Positions 17,505-26,888 are shown, counted from the first letter of the stretch. The stretch is DNA of 64,000 nucleotides from Brumimicrobium mesophilum (GCF_003025005.1 NZ_PVSS01000011.1:62001-126000); one strand, 5' to 3'. Numbers and translations: made by a program. The notes: generated by a model from the sequence alone, not told the origin.

Positions 17505-17928
17505 AATTATTTAATATATTTTAGCACTTGAAATATACAGACTTTTTGAGGATAATCAGCAATCCATTCTTTAAACGGTCTTATTTGTTGATTAAAACAA
17601 AATAGTGCCTTGTTTATTTATGAGTATTTCTTCAAAAATAATGAATTCAAATAGATTATTTATTCGAGTGCACATATAGATTAAACACAAAAACATAGGA
17701 ATTGTTTGAATGCTAAAAAGATTTAAATTATTTGTGTGGTTAAAGTATTAATTTTGTGCTTAGGGTGTTTTCGATAAATTAAATTTTTGTAGACGATGAA
17801 AAAAGAAACCCGTTGGAAAACAACGAATAAAATTTTCGCGCAGACCTATGTCGTCCCGGTAGACCTTTTAACTAAACAGTATCCATGTAAACTCAAGTGT
17901 CGTCAACTTTTTTAATAATTTCCGTTCC
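17505..17928. other. Intergenic region between M43 protease and DUF3592 gene
   Basis: This 424-base gap separates two divergent genes. It holds one good -7 element on the plus strand (TAATTTTG, 17749-17756) without a well-placed TTG. It also holds a 39-codon reading frame at 17796-17915, described separately. The rest is AT-rich with no tRNA, terminator or repeat that I can see. Confidence 0.5.
17796..17915 (+). CDS. Possible small protein (39 aa), unproven
   Basis: A short frame, starting MKKETRWKTTNKIF and ending KLKCRQLF, lies 40 bases after a TAATTTTG element and stops 13 bases before the DUF3592 gene. It is basic, with two cysteines near the end. No family is recognised. Its position in a plausible leader and its less AT-rich composition compared with flanking text make it worth noting, but it may be chance. 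Confidence 0.25.
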   Translation: MKKETRWKTTNKIFAQTYVVPVDLLTKQYPCKLKCRQLF

Positions 17929-18450
17929 ATGAAATACTATTTTGATTATTTAGTTGAAAATAAAATTAGGTTTATGAAAACCTTAGGGATTTTCCTTTCA
18001 ATCATCGGATTTGGGATGTTTTTAGTATATATAATGTTGAGTTTTAGGACGCTTGAGTCTAATCGATCTTTATATGGTAAGGTTTTGTTTGTAAAAATGG
18101 ATACTATAAAAGAGAAGTCTCAGGCCCTTTATGCCTTAGGACATGTCAGTATTCCTGTTTTAACGATATCAATTGGTAATGCAGATTTTAAAATCAGACC
18201 ACAATTTGAGCATTATCAAAAAGAATTGTATACCAAAGTCAAAAAGGGTGATTATTTAAAAATATACTATAAAAATGTTCCTGAAAACAAATACATGCCA
18301 GTTCAAATTGAACGTGATGGGGAGGTGCTGTTTCCATTTTCATTCTTTTATAATAAGCAAAGCGATTTCTTAAAGGTTGCCATACCTATTTTATTGATTT
18401 TTATAATTTCTACGATTATCTTAATTGTGAAAAGGAGGAAGATTGCTTAG
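17929..18450 (+). CDS. DUF3592-like membrane protein
   Basis: A 173-residue protein with two hydrophobic helices, one near the N-terminus (about 18-40, TLGIFLSIIGFGMFLVYIML) and one near the C-terminus (about 148-168, VAIPILLIFIISTIILIV). Between them is a periplasmic or cytoplasmic beta-rich domain of about 100 residues (VSIPVLTISIGNADFKIRP...YLKIYYKNVPENKYMP). This layout matches DUF3592-type proteins, but the family call is from pattern only. The function is unknown. Confidence 0.55.
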   Translation: MKYYFDYLVENKIRFMKTLGIFLSIIGFGMFLVYIMLSFRTLESNRSLYGKVLFVKMDTIKEKSQALYALGHVSIPVLTISIGNADFKIRPQFEHYQKELYTKVKKGDYLKIYYKNVPENKYMPVQIERDGEVLFPFSFFYNKQSDFLKVAIPILLIFIISTIILIVKRRKIA

Positions 18451-18476
18451 GTTTTCGATTCCAACTTGTTTGAACC

Positions 18477-19325
18477 TTAGTCGGATATCAGAAACTTTTC
18501 TAAATTCTTAATATTACCGTAGTATTCTATTTCTGATAACGAATTAACAACTACATAAGTGGGAGTTCCGTTAATGCCAAGTGTATCAAATAAGTTTCGG
18601 TCGTTGGGGATGATTAAAGATATTTCGGTATTGTCAACATCGAAGAAATTGAGGGCTCTATCTAAATCGTCTCTTTCTAAAGGGTAATTGTAAGCAATAA
18701 ATAGGGTGTCATTAGAGGAATGTTTTTTAGATAGCTTTTTAAATTCGGGAAACTCTGCTTTGCAGTAGCCACATGCGGTATCCCAAAAGTCAAATACTAC
18801 AACTTTTCCGTTTAAAATTGAATTATCTACCTTTTCCTGTTTCTCATTAATTCCAGTGAACTCTATCATCTTGTATTCCTTAGTAATATTCCCCGAAAAA
18901 TTCCCAAAGGAGAGATAATGAAGCCACTTGGGGTAATAGACTAACCCCATGATGAAAATAGCAATGAGATAGATTGTAGATAACGTTAGTTTTTTAATTT
19001 TTGATTGAATTTGGTGAAAAAGCAAGCCAAAGCTGATACCTAAAATAAAAACTAAATTACTTGGAAAAGATATTAGAGTTCGCTGAAAGTCAAATACATG
19101 TATCCCTAAAATAAGTACTGGTGGGATAGAGATAAGAAGAATGCTTAAGGGGATTGATTTATTTCGTTTCGAGGCTAATTTGAGCACAAATAAGGTGAAG
19201 AAAAAGAATAGCACTCCAGAGAATACAAACTTAAAACTAAATATAAAAAAAGAAAAGTAGCCAGAGGCCGAAAAGGACACCAAAAAGGTCAGTAATAAAG
19301 ATGCTATGAAAATTAATATGTACAT
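18477..19325 (-). CDS. TlpA-type membrane thioredoxin
   Basis: A 282-residue protein with about five hydrophobic helices in the first ~140 residues, followed by a periplasmic thioredoxin-fold domain. The redox motif is CGYC in KVVVFDFWDTACGYCKAEF, and the cis-Pro region is GINGTPTYVVV. I start at the ATG at 19325. A longer frame using TTG at 19367 would overlap the fumC terminator and is unlikely. It resembles proteins that reduce disulfides in the cell envelope, for example in cytochrome maturation, but no cytochrome genes are nearby. The substrate is unknown. Confidence 0.75.
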   Translation of the reverse strand: MYILIFIASLLLTFLVSFSASGYFSFFIFSFKFVFSGVLFFFFTLFVLKLASKRNKSIPLSILLISIPPVLILGIHVFDFQRTLISFPSNLVFILGISFGLLFHQIQSKIKKLTLSTIYLIAIFIMGLVYYPKWLHYLSFGNFSGNITKEYKMIEFTGINEKQEKVDNSILNGKVVVFDFWDTACGYCKAEFPEFKKLSKKHSSNDTLFIAYNYPLERDDLDRALNFFDVDNTEISLIIPNDRNLFDTLGINGTPTYVVVNSLSEIEYYGNIKNLEKFLISD

Positions 19326-19350
19326 AACAACTAATATAGACTTTTCTATT

Positions 19351-19395
19351 ACAAAAAAAAACTGCAACCAACAGATTTTAAAATCGTGGTTGCAG
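19351..19395 (-). terminator. Intrinsic terminator of fumC
   Basis: CTGCAACCA (19362-19370) pairs with TGGTTGCAG (19387-19395), with an inner palindrome GATTTTAAAATC. On the minus strand the stem is followed by a run of T (complement of the A-run 19353-19360). A strong terminator 35 bases past the fumC stop. Confidence 0.85.
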
Positions 19396-19429
19396 CCTCT
19401 CGCATTGTATATGTTGAATTAGACAAAAA

Positions 19430-20821
19430 TTATTCTCCAATCATGTTTCTTGGGTTAACCCATTCGTCATATTCTTCAGAAGTTACATGTCCAAGTGCTA
19501 ATGCTGATTCTTTTAATGTAATTCCTTTTTCATGTGCATTTCCGGCAATTTCAGCTGCTTTGTAGTAACCAATTTTTGTATTCAATGCAGTAACAAGCAT
19601 CAATGAATTGTTTACCAATTCTTCAATACGTTCATGGTTTGGCTCAATTCCAACAGCACAGTTGTCTGCGAAAGAAACACAAGCATCTCCGATTAAACGA
19701 GCAGATTGCAAAACGTTAGCTGCCATCATTGGTTTGAAAACGTTCAATTCATAATGACCTTGCATTCCACCTACAGAAATCGCAACATCGTTCCCCATAA
19801 CTTGTGCAGCAACCATTGTGATTGCTTCAGCTTGAGTTGGATTAACTTTTCCTGGCATGATTGAAGATCCTGGCTCGTTTGCAGGAATCATGATTTCTCC
19901 GATGCTTGAACGTGGGCCAGAAGCCATCATTCGAATATCATTGGCAATTTTATTGATAGAAACAGCGATTTGTTTCAATGCTCCGTGTGTTTCAACTAAT
20001 GCATCGTGTGCTGCTAAAGCTTCGAATTTATTTCCAGCTGTAATAAAAGGTAATCCTGTAAACTCAGCAATTTTCTTTGCTACTAATTCAGAATATCCTT
20101 TTGGTGTGTTGATTCCTGTTCCAACCGCTGTTCCTCCTAATGCAATTTCAGAAAGGTGAGCCATTGTGTTGTCTAACGCTTTCAATCCGTGATCTAATTG
20201 CGCTACATATCCAGAAAACTCTTGACCTAATGTTAGAGGTGTAGCATCCATAAGGTGTGTACGACCAATTTTCACGATGTCTTTAAAGTTTTTTGCTTTC
20301 TGATCTAAAATGTCACGTAAATGTTTTACACCTGGAACAGTAGTTTCAACAATGCGCTTGTAGATAGCTATGTGCATTCCCGTAGGGAAAGTATCGTTTG
20401 AAGATTGAGATTTGTTTACATCATCGTTTGGAGCAAGTGTTTTTTCACCTTCACCCAATTTCTTTCCTGCGATTACATGTGCACGGTTGGCAATAACTTC
20501 ATTCGTGTTCATGTTCGATTGCGTACCCGAACCTGTTTGCCAAATTACTAATGGAAATTGATCATCGTGTTGACCAGCGATAATTTCATCACAAACTTGA
20601 GCAATCAAATCTCTTTTTTCTTCTGCTAAAACTCCCAATTCACAATTGGTGTAAGCTGCTGCTTTCTTTAAATAAGCAAAACCATGAATAATTTCTAATG
20701 GCATTGAAGCTTCTGCACCAATCTTGAAATTGTTTCTAGAACGCTCAGTTTGAGCACCCCAGTATTTATCTGCTGGTACTTTTACTTCACCCATTGTGTC
20801 TTTTTCTACTCTATATTCCAT
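19430..20821 (-). CDS. fumC: Fumarate hydratase, class II
   Basis: Iron-independent fumarase of the TCA cycle, interconverting fumarate and malate in the cytoplasm. The 463 residues match the family. Visible are [18 protein letters not shown], the active-site region [19 protein letters not shown], and the superfamily signature [13 protein letters not shown] near residue 318. The homotetramer is assumed from the family. Not in an operon: it is divergent from a small membrane protein gene and followed by its own terminator. Confidence 0.97.
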   Translation of the reverse strand: MEYRVEKDTMGEVKVPADKYWGAQTERSRNNFKIGAEASMPLEIIHGFAYLKKAAAYTNCELGVLAEEKRDLIAQVCDEIIAGQHDDQFPLVIWQTGSGTQSNMNTNEVIANRAHVIAGKKLGEGEKTLAPNDDVNKSQSSNDTFPTGMHIAIYKRIVETTVPGVKHLRDILDQKAKNFKDIVKIGRTHLMDATPLTLGQEFSGYVAQLDHGLKALDNTMAHLSEIALGGTAVGTGINTPKGYSELVAKKIAEFTGLPFITAGNKFEALAAHDALVETHGALKQIAVSINKIANDIRMMASGPRSSIGEIMIPANEPGSSIMPGKVNPTQAEAITMVAAQVMGNDVAISVGGMQGHYELNVFKPMMAANVLQSARLIGDACVSFADNCAVGIEPNHERIEELVNNSLMLVTALNTKIGYYKAAEIAGNAHEKGITLKESALALGHVTSEEYDEWVNPRNMIGE

Positions 20822-20901
20822 GTTATATCGTTTTGTATTAAATTATTTTTTATTTTTACCGCGTAATTACTTACAATAATAGTTTACAAAAATAATATAT
20901 C

Positions 20902-21063
20902 ATGAGTATTTTCGGTATTGTTATGTTTCTTTTAATTGCAGGGATGGCTTTTTGGCTATTACTTTTCTTAATGGCATTCGTTGTTCCTTATTGGATTACA
21001 TTAGGAGCAATCGAACAAATGCGTCCAAAGAAAGTTTTTGACGACGAAGACGATAAAGCGTAA
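20902..21063 (+). CDS. Small membrane protein (53 aa)
   Basis: A compact gene of 53 codons beginning MSIFGIVMFLLIAGMAFW. One long hydrophobic segment (about 3-37, LLLFLMAFVVPYWITLG) is followed by a basic then very acidic tail (RPKKVFDDEDDKA). It has an ATG in an A-rich context and its own strong terminator, and it does not overlap any other gene. This supports it as a real gene that length cut-offs would drop. I recognise no family. The single-span topology suggests a small membrane-complex subunit or regulator (inference). Confidence 0.7.
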   Translation: MSIFGIVMFLLIAGMAFWLLLFLMAFVVPYWITLGAIEQMRPKKVFDDEDDKA

Positions 21064-21088
21064 GAACCTGTATTAATGTAATATTACT

Positions 21089-21114
21089 GGGAATTCGAAA
21101 GAGTTCCCTTTTTT
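21089..21114 (+). terminator. Intrinsic terminator of the small membrane protein gene
   Basis: GGGAATTC and GAGTTCCC form an 8-bp stem (one G-U pair) closed by a GAAA tetraloop and followed by six T residues. A textbook Rho-independent terminator 25 bases after the 53-codon gene, and good evidence that this gene is transcribed. Confidence 0.92.
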
Positions 21115-21201
21115 GCGTTTAAGATTTTTTATTGCTACTACGAGATTTAGATCCGAAACCATGAGTTAAGAATTCTCGTAAACGCTTAAGAAACTCTGTA
21201 C

Positions 21202-21573
21202 TTATCTTTCCAAGGTCAAAACCACACCATATCCATCAGGGTCTTTAAATTCGATACCATTTAAACACCAATATGGATTTTTTGATTTTACAGGAAATAT
21301 TTTAAGTTTCTGAGCTCTTTCTTTTATTTCATCAATTTTTTCAATCGATTCTAAATACAATACAATTAAATCGTCATCATCTGGAATATGAAGAGCTTCT
21401 TCATTCGATTCTGTAAATTCTATATGCCAATCTTTATTCGGAAAGCCAAGAAATACTCCGTTGTAATAGGAGTGGTTTTTAAAAGCTCCTAGTTTTTCTA
21501 ATCCAATGATTTTGGTGTAAAAATTAATTATGGAATTCAAATCGTTTGTATGTCTAGCGTATCTAAATTTCAC
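21202..21573 (-). CDS. Glyoxalase/VOC superfamily protein
   Basis: A 123-residue protein of the vicinal oxygen chelate fold: two beta-alpha-beta-beta-beta modules, starting MKFRYARHTNDLNSIINFYT and ending with the characteristic EFKDPDGYGVVL. Candidate metal ligands include the His of DWHIEF and the final Glu region. Such proteins range from glyoxalase I to resistance and ring-cleavage enzymes, and the substrate cannot be predicted. It follows the EnvC-like gene on the same strand with a 22-base gap, so it may be the last gene of that operon. Confidence 0.82.
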   Translation of the reverse strand: MKFRYARHTNDLNSIINFYTKIIGLEKLGAFKNHSYYNGVFLGFPNKDWHIEFTESNEEALHIPDDDDLIVLYLESIEKIDEIKERAQKLKIFPVKSKNPYWCLNGIEFKDPDGYGVVLTLER

Positions 21574-21595
21574 CTTTTATGTTTGAAATGCGTTT

Positions 21596-22921
21596 CTACT
21601 TAGCAATCCACAAATTCGGATTCAACTGACTCACAGAATTTCCTTTTACATGATGTACTTCGAAATGCGCAACTGAAATATCTCCAGATGGATTTGGTAG
21701 CAAGGATCCGATTGCTGTTTTCGTATTCACAACACTTCCTCTTGTTACATAAACATCTTGAAGATTAGAATATACTGTTCTATAATCACCGTGTTTAATA
21801 ATCACCACTTTCCCGGCGCCTGGAATATTAATCACACTCGTTACTTCACCTTTAAATACAGCCAACACATTTGCATTTTTAGCTGTTCCTATATCTAAAC
21901 CATTGTTTTGAGTATATACTCCTGGTAATGTGGGATGGCTATTTTTTCCATAGTTTTGTGTAATTGAACCTTTTTCAACTGGCCAAGGCAATTTACCTTT
22001 ATTAGAAGCGAAACTTTCACCAATTAAAGCGCTTTCAGCTGTTAACGAAAATTCTTTTACAGGTTTTTTCGGTGCTTCTTTTTCTACTGTAGGTGTGTTT
22101 GGAGATTTTTTAGCTTCTTCTGCTTTACGTTTAGCTTCGGCAGCTGCTGCTTCACGTCGTTCTTTTTCTATTCTGGCACGTTCAGTAGCAATTTCTTTTT
22201 GAATTGCAGCGGCAATTTCTTGTCTTAAACGTTCTTTATCTTGTTCTTGCTTTCTCAACTCTCTAAGCAATTCATCCTCTTGCTCTTTAAAGCGCTGGTA
22301 AATTTCTTCTTTTGCTTTTTTCGTCTTGATTATTTCAGCTCGCTCAATTTTCTTTTGACCGGCCAATTCAATTTGCTTCTTTCTTTCACCATCTAATTCT
22401 TTAATCTCTTCTTTTAGTAGAATAGCATTCTGTTGAATTAAGCGCATTTGCTTTTGTTGAATTTCAGCTAATTTTTCTAGGTATAGTTTTCTTTTTAATG
22501 CTTCTTCAACAGTGTTTGCACTAAAAATGAACATCAAATCACCGTATTTATTTCTTTTTTTATAGGCATAAAGAAGAAGCTGTGCATATTGCGTTTTCAA
22601 CCTTTCGATTTCAGCATTTAGTTCTTGTATTCGACCTTCTTTTTGTTCAATTTTTAATTCGGATGAGCGAATTTGATTGTCGATGTTGCGCAACAATTGC
22701 TCACGGTATTCAACTTGACGTTCAATTAGATTTACTTCTTCAAGTGAAAGTCGGGTGTTTTTTTTAGATTTTTCAAGTAAGGTCTTAGTCGTAGAAATTT
22801 GTTGTTCAAGTGCTTTTTGTTCATTTTTTAAACGTTGAGAACCAGGCTGTGCCCATAAGTTAGAGGGAACAGCAAAAAACAATAGCGCAACTAATAAAAT
22901 AAATCTATTCACACCTTTCAT
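21596..22921 (-). CDS. EnvC-like coiled-coil protein with degenerate LytM (M23) domain
   Basis: A 441-residue periplasmic protein. I start at the ATG at 22921 because MKGVNRFILLVALLFFAVPS begins a proper signal peptide (ending WAQ). A long coiled coil rich in K, E, Q and R covers about 25-290. A LytM-like domain follows (about 325-441). The domain has lost catalytic features: the HxxxD histidine is Asn (NNGLDIG), the YxHL histidine is Asn (YSNL), and the first His of HxHFE is Val (VAHFE). This is the architecture of EnvC-type activators, which switch on amidases rather than cut peptidoglycan themselves. It overlaps the DUF4292 gene by 17 bases. Confidence 0.85.
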   Translation of the reverse strand: MKGVNRFILLVALLFFAVPSNLWAQPGSQRLKNEQKALEQQISTTKTLLEKSKKNTRLSLEEVNLIERQVEYREQLLRNIDNQIRSSELKIEQKEGRIQELNAEIERLKTQYAQLLLYAYKKRNKYGDLMFIFSANTVEEALKRKLYLEKLAEIQQKQMRLIQQNAILLKEEIKELDGERKKQIELAGQKKIERAEIIKTKKAKEEIYQRFKEQEDELLRELRKQEQDKERLRQEIAAAIQKEIATERARIEKERREAAAAEAKRKAEEAKKSPNTPTVEKEAPKKPVKEFSLTAESALIGESFASNKGKLPWPVEKGSITQNYGKNSHPTLPGVYTQNNGLDIGTAKNANVLAVFKGEVTSVINIPGAGKVVIIKHGDYRTVYSNLQDVYVTRGSVVNTKTAIGSLLPNPSGDISVAHFEVHHVKGNSVSQLNPNLWIAK

Positions 22922-23720
22922 ATTTATTCGGTATTGCCAAATATAGTACTCTTGGATCATTCACACTCGATTTGTTGTATTTAAAATCAACATACAACTT
23001 ATCTCTTGGGGTTTCTACATTAATGTCTCCTGATTGAGGAATGCTATAACCTTCTTGCATTTCACGATCATAATAATTTATAGTAATTGTTGTGGTGTCT
23101 TTTGGACTATCAATAATCATCTTTGATAAAGATTTTGTGTCTTCGCTCATGAAATATCGAATCTTAACCTCATTCTCGTCTTCATGTTGCCAAACTCTTC
23201 GTTTTGTAGTTGAAGCAATTACATAGTTGTATGGATCTTTGACTAAATGATAGTCAAAGTTCTTTTTGTCCCAAGCAACTGGCATTCCTAAAATTAATTC
23301 CTCAATGTTTTTATGCTTAAAATCTATTCCAAACGTTTTTTTAAGATAAGCCATGTCTTCAATCATGTAACAATTGTTTCGTTTGTCTACCATTGTTAAG
23401 GTATCTGGAGTTACCATGACATTGTAAATCGGAATTCGTGCAAATGTTATTAATGCATGTAAAGCACTATCGGCAACCATTCGAATAGATGTTTTAAATG
23501 AAACATTGAACTTGCTATCAGAGTATTTTGAGTTCAGCTTGGCATAATAATGATCTGGACGTTGTTTAGATAAACTATCAAGACGATCAACAAAAACCTC
23601 CTCCCTAACTTTAGATAATTTTTCTTCATTTTCTAAGTCAGCATTTCTTCTACTTCCACAAGAAACAAGAGAGGAAAGTAAAAGAATGGAGAAAATATAT
23701 TTAGTAATATTTTGGAGCAT
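22905..23720 (-). CDS. DUF4292 lipoprotein
   Basis: A 271-residue lipoprotein with signal ITKYIFSILLLSSLVSC, lipobox cysteine near residue 21. The mature part is beta-rich with many paired strands (KFNVSFKTSIRMVADSALHALITFARIPIYNVMVTPDTLTMVDK), matching the DUF4292 family of Bacteroidetes. It overlaps both neighbours (the TPR gene by 20 bases and the EnvC-like gene by 17), so the three are surely co-transcribed. The fold resembles lipoprotein carriers such as LolA/LolB (inference). A role in envelope assembly with the EnvC-like protein is plausible. Confidence 0.82.
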   Translation of the reverse strand: MLQNITKYIFSILLLSSLVSCGSRRNADLENEEKLSKVREEVFVDRLDSLSKQRPDHYYAKLNSKYSDSKFNVSFKTSIRMVADSALHALITFARIPIYNVMVTPDTLTMVDKRNNCYMIEDMAYLKKTFGIDFKHKNIEELILGMPVAWDKKNFDYHLVKDPYNYVIASTTKRRVWQHEDENEVKIRYFMSEDTKSLSKMIIDSPKDTTTITINYYDREMQEGYSIPQSGDINVETPRDKLYVDFKYNKSSVNDPRVLYLAIPNKYERCE

Positions 23721-25440
23721 ATAATTTTTCTTCGTTAATCTTCTTAATTAAATTTTGATTTCTTGATTCAGATTTCTGAGCAGCTTTCCAAGCTTCTAAA
23801 GCTTTGTTTAAGGATTGATTTTGAAAGTGAAGATCTCCCAATAAGTCCAATAATTCTGCTTTGTATAGTTCTTTTTTTATTCCAATCTCCAAGATTTCAA
23901 TTCCTGCACTATATTTCTGAGAATTAGAAGCCATTATTGCTTTCGCTAAGAAATAATCACGCGTTTGGTTGCTTTCAGTTATTTTATTTAAAATTTCGTT
24001 GGCAACCTCATCAGCAATTTTTGCCTTACTTAATGCCAAGGCATAAGCAATTTGAATACTTTGATCATCTGCATTATTAATCATTGCTTTTTCAAATGCA
24101 ACTATTCCTTTTTTATATTCTTTGTTGTGAAAGTAGATTTCACCTTTTCTCATCGAGAATAGGGATTCTTTCTTTTTATCGTCTAAAAGATAAATTTCTC
24201 CAGCTGCTAAAAGTTGAATGGCTTCCTCGGGATTATTTGAATATAGAGCGCCTTCCGCCGTTGCAAAATAAATGACCGGTAAAGTGGGGAAAAGTGCTAA
24301 AGCTTTGTTTCCATCTTCGTAAAGAGCAGGATAATCCATATAATTTGACTCCACTGCAAATGCTAATTTCCAAGCTTCAAAATTATTAGGGTTGTCAACA
24401 GTTGCTTTTCGAGCAACTGAAACTGCTTTTTTACTTTGGTTGGAAGTGATTAATGCTTTAACATATCTAGATGCAATTTCAAAATCTTCGGGATATGATT
24501 TATACAACTCCTCAGATGCATCAAAAATCATTGGGTCACCAGCTTGTTTTAAATCTTGAATTTTTTTAAAAATAAATAGCTTTTGCTTTATTTCAATTTG
24601 ATTATTTTTTAAAAGTTCAGGAGCCAATTCTAAAAACTCTTTATAGTTTTCTTGTTCGATAAGATTATTGGCCAAAACAAATTGAGCCATTCCATTATCT
24701 GGATCGTTTTGAGCTAATTGCTCGATGAGGTTTATTGCTTTCTTTTTCTCTCCTCGTTGCTCATAAAAAGCAATTATATTTCCTAGAACCTCTTTGTTCT
24801 TAGGATATTCTTCTTTTAATATTAAGAGTGTTTCTTCTGCTTTATCATAGTTCTTAATTTCAACATATAAATCGGCTTTCATGATCATCAACTCAGGAAC
24901 TACGCCTGTTTGACTTTGTAGCGTATTAAGTTCATCAATTGCCAATTGGTAAGCCTTGTTGTAAATTAAAACCTTGCTGTACCCATATCTGAAATCCAAA
25001 TTTCTAGGCTCACGTTCGCACATTTCCTTAAAAAGAATTTCAGCTTGTTCAAAATTGGCCCTTTCAAAATGGATATAGGCCAATTCTTGCAGATAAGTAA
25101 GGTTTGATGGATCTAAGTCGTAGGCTTTTTGAAAGTTTTCCAGAGCCGCCGAAAAATTATTTTCAACTTTAGCAATTTCAGCCAAGCCAAAATAGACTGC
25201 GTCATCATCTTGTTTTATTTCCAAACAAGCATTAAAACGTTTTTTAGCTTCTGAGTAATTTCCCGAGATCTTTTCACGTATTGCTTGGTGAAATTGTTCA
25301 ATGTAAGGATAGTCGCGAGATGAGAGCGCGTTTATATCATCCATTGCTTGTTCTTGCATAGATTTTTCCTTTTCCCCTTGACCAAAAAGGGGTGCAAGGG
25401 GAAAAAGAACTAAAGATGATATAAAAAGTAGTTTTCTCAT
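23701..25440 (-). CDS. Tetratricopeptide repeat protein
   Basis: A 579-residue secreted or periplasmic protein with signal peptide MRKLLFISSLVLFPLAPLFG. It consists of consecutive TPR units, for example AVYFGLAEIAKVENNFSAAL, FEKAMINNADDQSIQIAYAL and the final LLDLLGDLHFQNQSLNKALE. TPR proteins are scaffolds, here probably in the envelope. The start codon overlaps the stop of the nucleotidyltransferase gene by one base, and the 3' end overlaps DUF4292, placing it centrally in the dut operon. Confidence 0.88.
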   Translation of the reverse strand: MRKLLFISSLVLFPLAPLFGQGEKEKSMQEQAMDDINALSSRDYPYIEQFHQAIREKISGNYSEAKKRFNACLEIKQDDDAVYFGLAEIAKVENNFSAALENFQKAYDLDPSNLTYLQELAYIHFERANFEQAEILFKEMCEREPRNLDFRYGYSKVLIYNKAYQLAIDELNTLQSQTGVVPELMIMKADLYVEIKNYDKAEETLLILKEEYPKNKEVLGNIIAFYEQRGEKKKAINLIEQLAQNDPDNGMAQFVLANNLIEQENYKEFLELAPELLKNNQIEIKQKLFIFKKIQDLKQAGDPMIFDASEELYKSYPEDFEIASRYVKALITSNQSKKAVSVARKATVDNPNNFEAWKLAFAVESNYMDYPALYEDGNKALALFPTLPVIYFATAEGALYSNNPEEAIQLLAAGEIYLLDDKKKESLFSMRKGEIYFHNKEYKKGIVAFEKAMINNADDQSIQIAYALALSKAKIADEVANEILNKITESNQTRDYFLAKAIMASNSQKYSAGIEILEIGIKKELYKAELLDLLGDLHFQNQSLNKALEAWKAAQKSESRNQNLIKKINEEKLYAPKYY

Positions 25441-26450
25441 TAAATATCCATCGTACTGTAATCTCCAACGCTTAGATTGTCTGGAGTTTTCGAAATTTTC
25501 GCATGATTACCAATCATAGAATCCATTAAGTTAACATTTTCTACAGTGGTTTTAGATTGAATAATCGTATTTTTAATTACACTACCATTCACAGTTGAAT
25601 TTGCACCAATTGAAACATGTGGTCCTACAACGCTATTGTTTAAAACAACATTCTTGCCAATAAAACAAGGTGGAATAACAACACTGTTGTTGATTTTTGC
25701 CGAAGCATCAATCATATCGATGTTTTTTTCACTATCGAATTCTAAAACACGTTGATTCGCATTTACGGTAACTACTTTATTTCCACAGTCTAACCATTCG
25801 TTAACTTGACCAGGCTTAAAGATTTTTCCTTTTTCAGTTAATCTTCTCAAAGCGTCAGGCAATTGGTATTCACCTCCTTTAATTACGTCATTCTCGATTA
25901 AATAATCTAATTCTGTTCTTAAATCTGCTCCTTCTTTGAAATAGTAAATTCCAATCATTGCTAAGTCTGAAACGAAAGTCTGCGGTTTTTCCACAAAATC
26001 AATAATTTCATTCTTTTCATTCATTTTAATTACTCCGAAAGCAGAAGGGTCATCAATTTGTTTTACCCATAAAATTCCATCGTCGTTTGGGTCAATTTTG
26101 AAGTCTGCTTTGAACAAAGTATCTGCAAATGCTACAACAACAGGTCCGTCTAACTTCTCTTTAGCACACAAAACAGCATGTGCAGTTCCCAATGGCTCGG
26201 TTTGATAATGAATACTTCCTTTCGCTCCTAAACTATCAGCAACTTGCAATAATTCTTTTTCGGCCTCAGCTCCAAAATCACCAATTACAAAAGCAATTTC
26301 TTCAATTGGCTCGCTACAAACTCCTGCGATATCTTCAACAAGACGATGAACAATTGGTTTTCCTCCTACCGGAACTAGTGGTTTAGGTACTGTTAAAGTG
26401 TGTGGTCTTAAACGAGAACCTCTTCCCGCCATTGGTACTATAATTTTCAT
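25440..26450 (-). CDS. Sugar-phosphate nucleotidyltransferase
   Basis: A 336-residue cytoplasmic enzyme. The N-terminal Rossmann-like domain (1-230) has the NTP-binding signature MAGRGSRLRPHTLTVPKPLVPVGGKP, and a C-terminal left-handed beta-helix holds hexapeptide repeats (about 255-336, SVVIPPCFIGKNVVLNNSVV). This is the RmlA/GlmU-like layout that makes NDP-sugars from sugar-1-phosphates. The exact sugar cannot be told. It is tightly linked to dut and the TPR gene in one operon, consistent with supplying an activated sugar for envelope glycans. Confidence 0.87.
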   Translation of the reverse strand: MKIIVPMAGRGSRLRPHTLTVPKPLVPVGGKPIVHRLVEDIAGVCSEPIEEIAFVIGDFGAEAEKELLQVADSLGAKGSIHYQTEPLGTAHAVLCAKEKLDGPVVVAFADTLFKADFKIDPNDDGILWVKQIDDPSAFGVIKMNEKNEIIDFVEKPQTFVSDLAMIGIYYFKEGADLRTELDYLIENDVIKGGEYQLPDALRRLTEKGKIFKPGQVNEWLDCGNKVVTVNANQRVLEFDSEKNIDMIDASAKINNSVVIPPCFIGKNVVLNNSVVGPHVSIGANSTVNGSVIKNTIIQSKTTVENVNLMDSMIGNHAKISKTPDNLSVGDYSTMDI

Positions 26451-26453
26451 AAT

Positions 26454-26888
26454 TTATTTTTTTCCAGTGCTTCCAAAACCGCCTTCCCCGCGGTCGGTAT
26501 CTGATAATTCTTCAGTTAATATAAATTCAGCTTGCTTTACTTTTGAAAAAACAAGTTGAGCAATTCGGTCTCCGTCTTCTATTACAAATGGGTCTTTTGA
26601 AAGGTTCACCATAATCACCCCAACTTCTCCGCGATAATCTGCGTCGATTGTTCCAGGGCTATTCAATAAAGTAATTCCGTGCTTTATTGCTAAGCCACTT
26701 CTTGGTCGAACTTGGGCTTCATATTTTTCAGGGATTTCTAAAAATAACCCAGTTTTTATTAATGTACGCTCCAAAGGTTGAAGTGTAAACGTTTCCTCTA
26801 TGTTTGCTCTTAAATCCACGCCAGCAGAAGCTTTTGTTTCATATTTTGGCAATTCATGTTTCGAACGATTAATGATTTTTACTTTCAT
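26454..26888 (-). CDS. dut: dUTP diphosphatase
   Basis: Trimeric dUTPase that hydrolyses dUTP to dUMP, limiting uracil in DNA and supplying dTMP synthesis. The 144 residues carry the family motifs: AGVDLRA (motif 1), RPRSGLA (motif 2), [14 protein letters not shown] (motif 3) and the C-terminal [10 protein letters not shown] (motif 5). It is the first gene of the five- or six-gene minus-strand operon; three bases separate it from the nucleotidyltransferase. Confidence 0.97.
   Translation of the reverse strand: MKVKIINRSKHELPKYETKASAGVDLRANIEETFTLQPLERTLIKTGLFLEIPEKYEAQVRPRSGLAIKHGITLLNSPGTIDADYRGEVGVIMVNLSKDPFVIEDGDRIAQLVFSKVKQAEFILTEELSDTDRGEGGFGSTGKK

Noticed and set aside
19326-19367. N-terminal extension of the TlpA-like protein from a TTG
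   Set aside because: The extension would be encoded by the fumC terminator; the ATG at 19325 opens directly on a hydrophobic helix.
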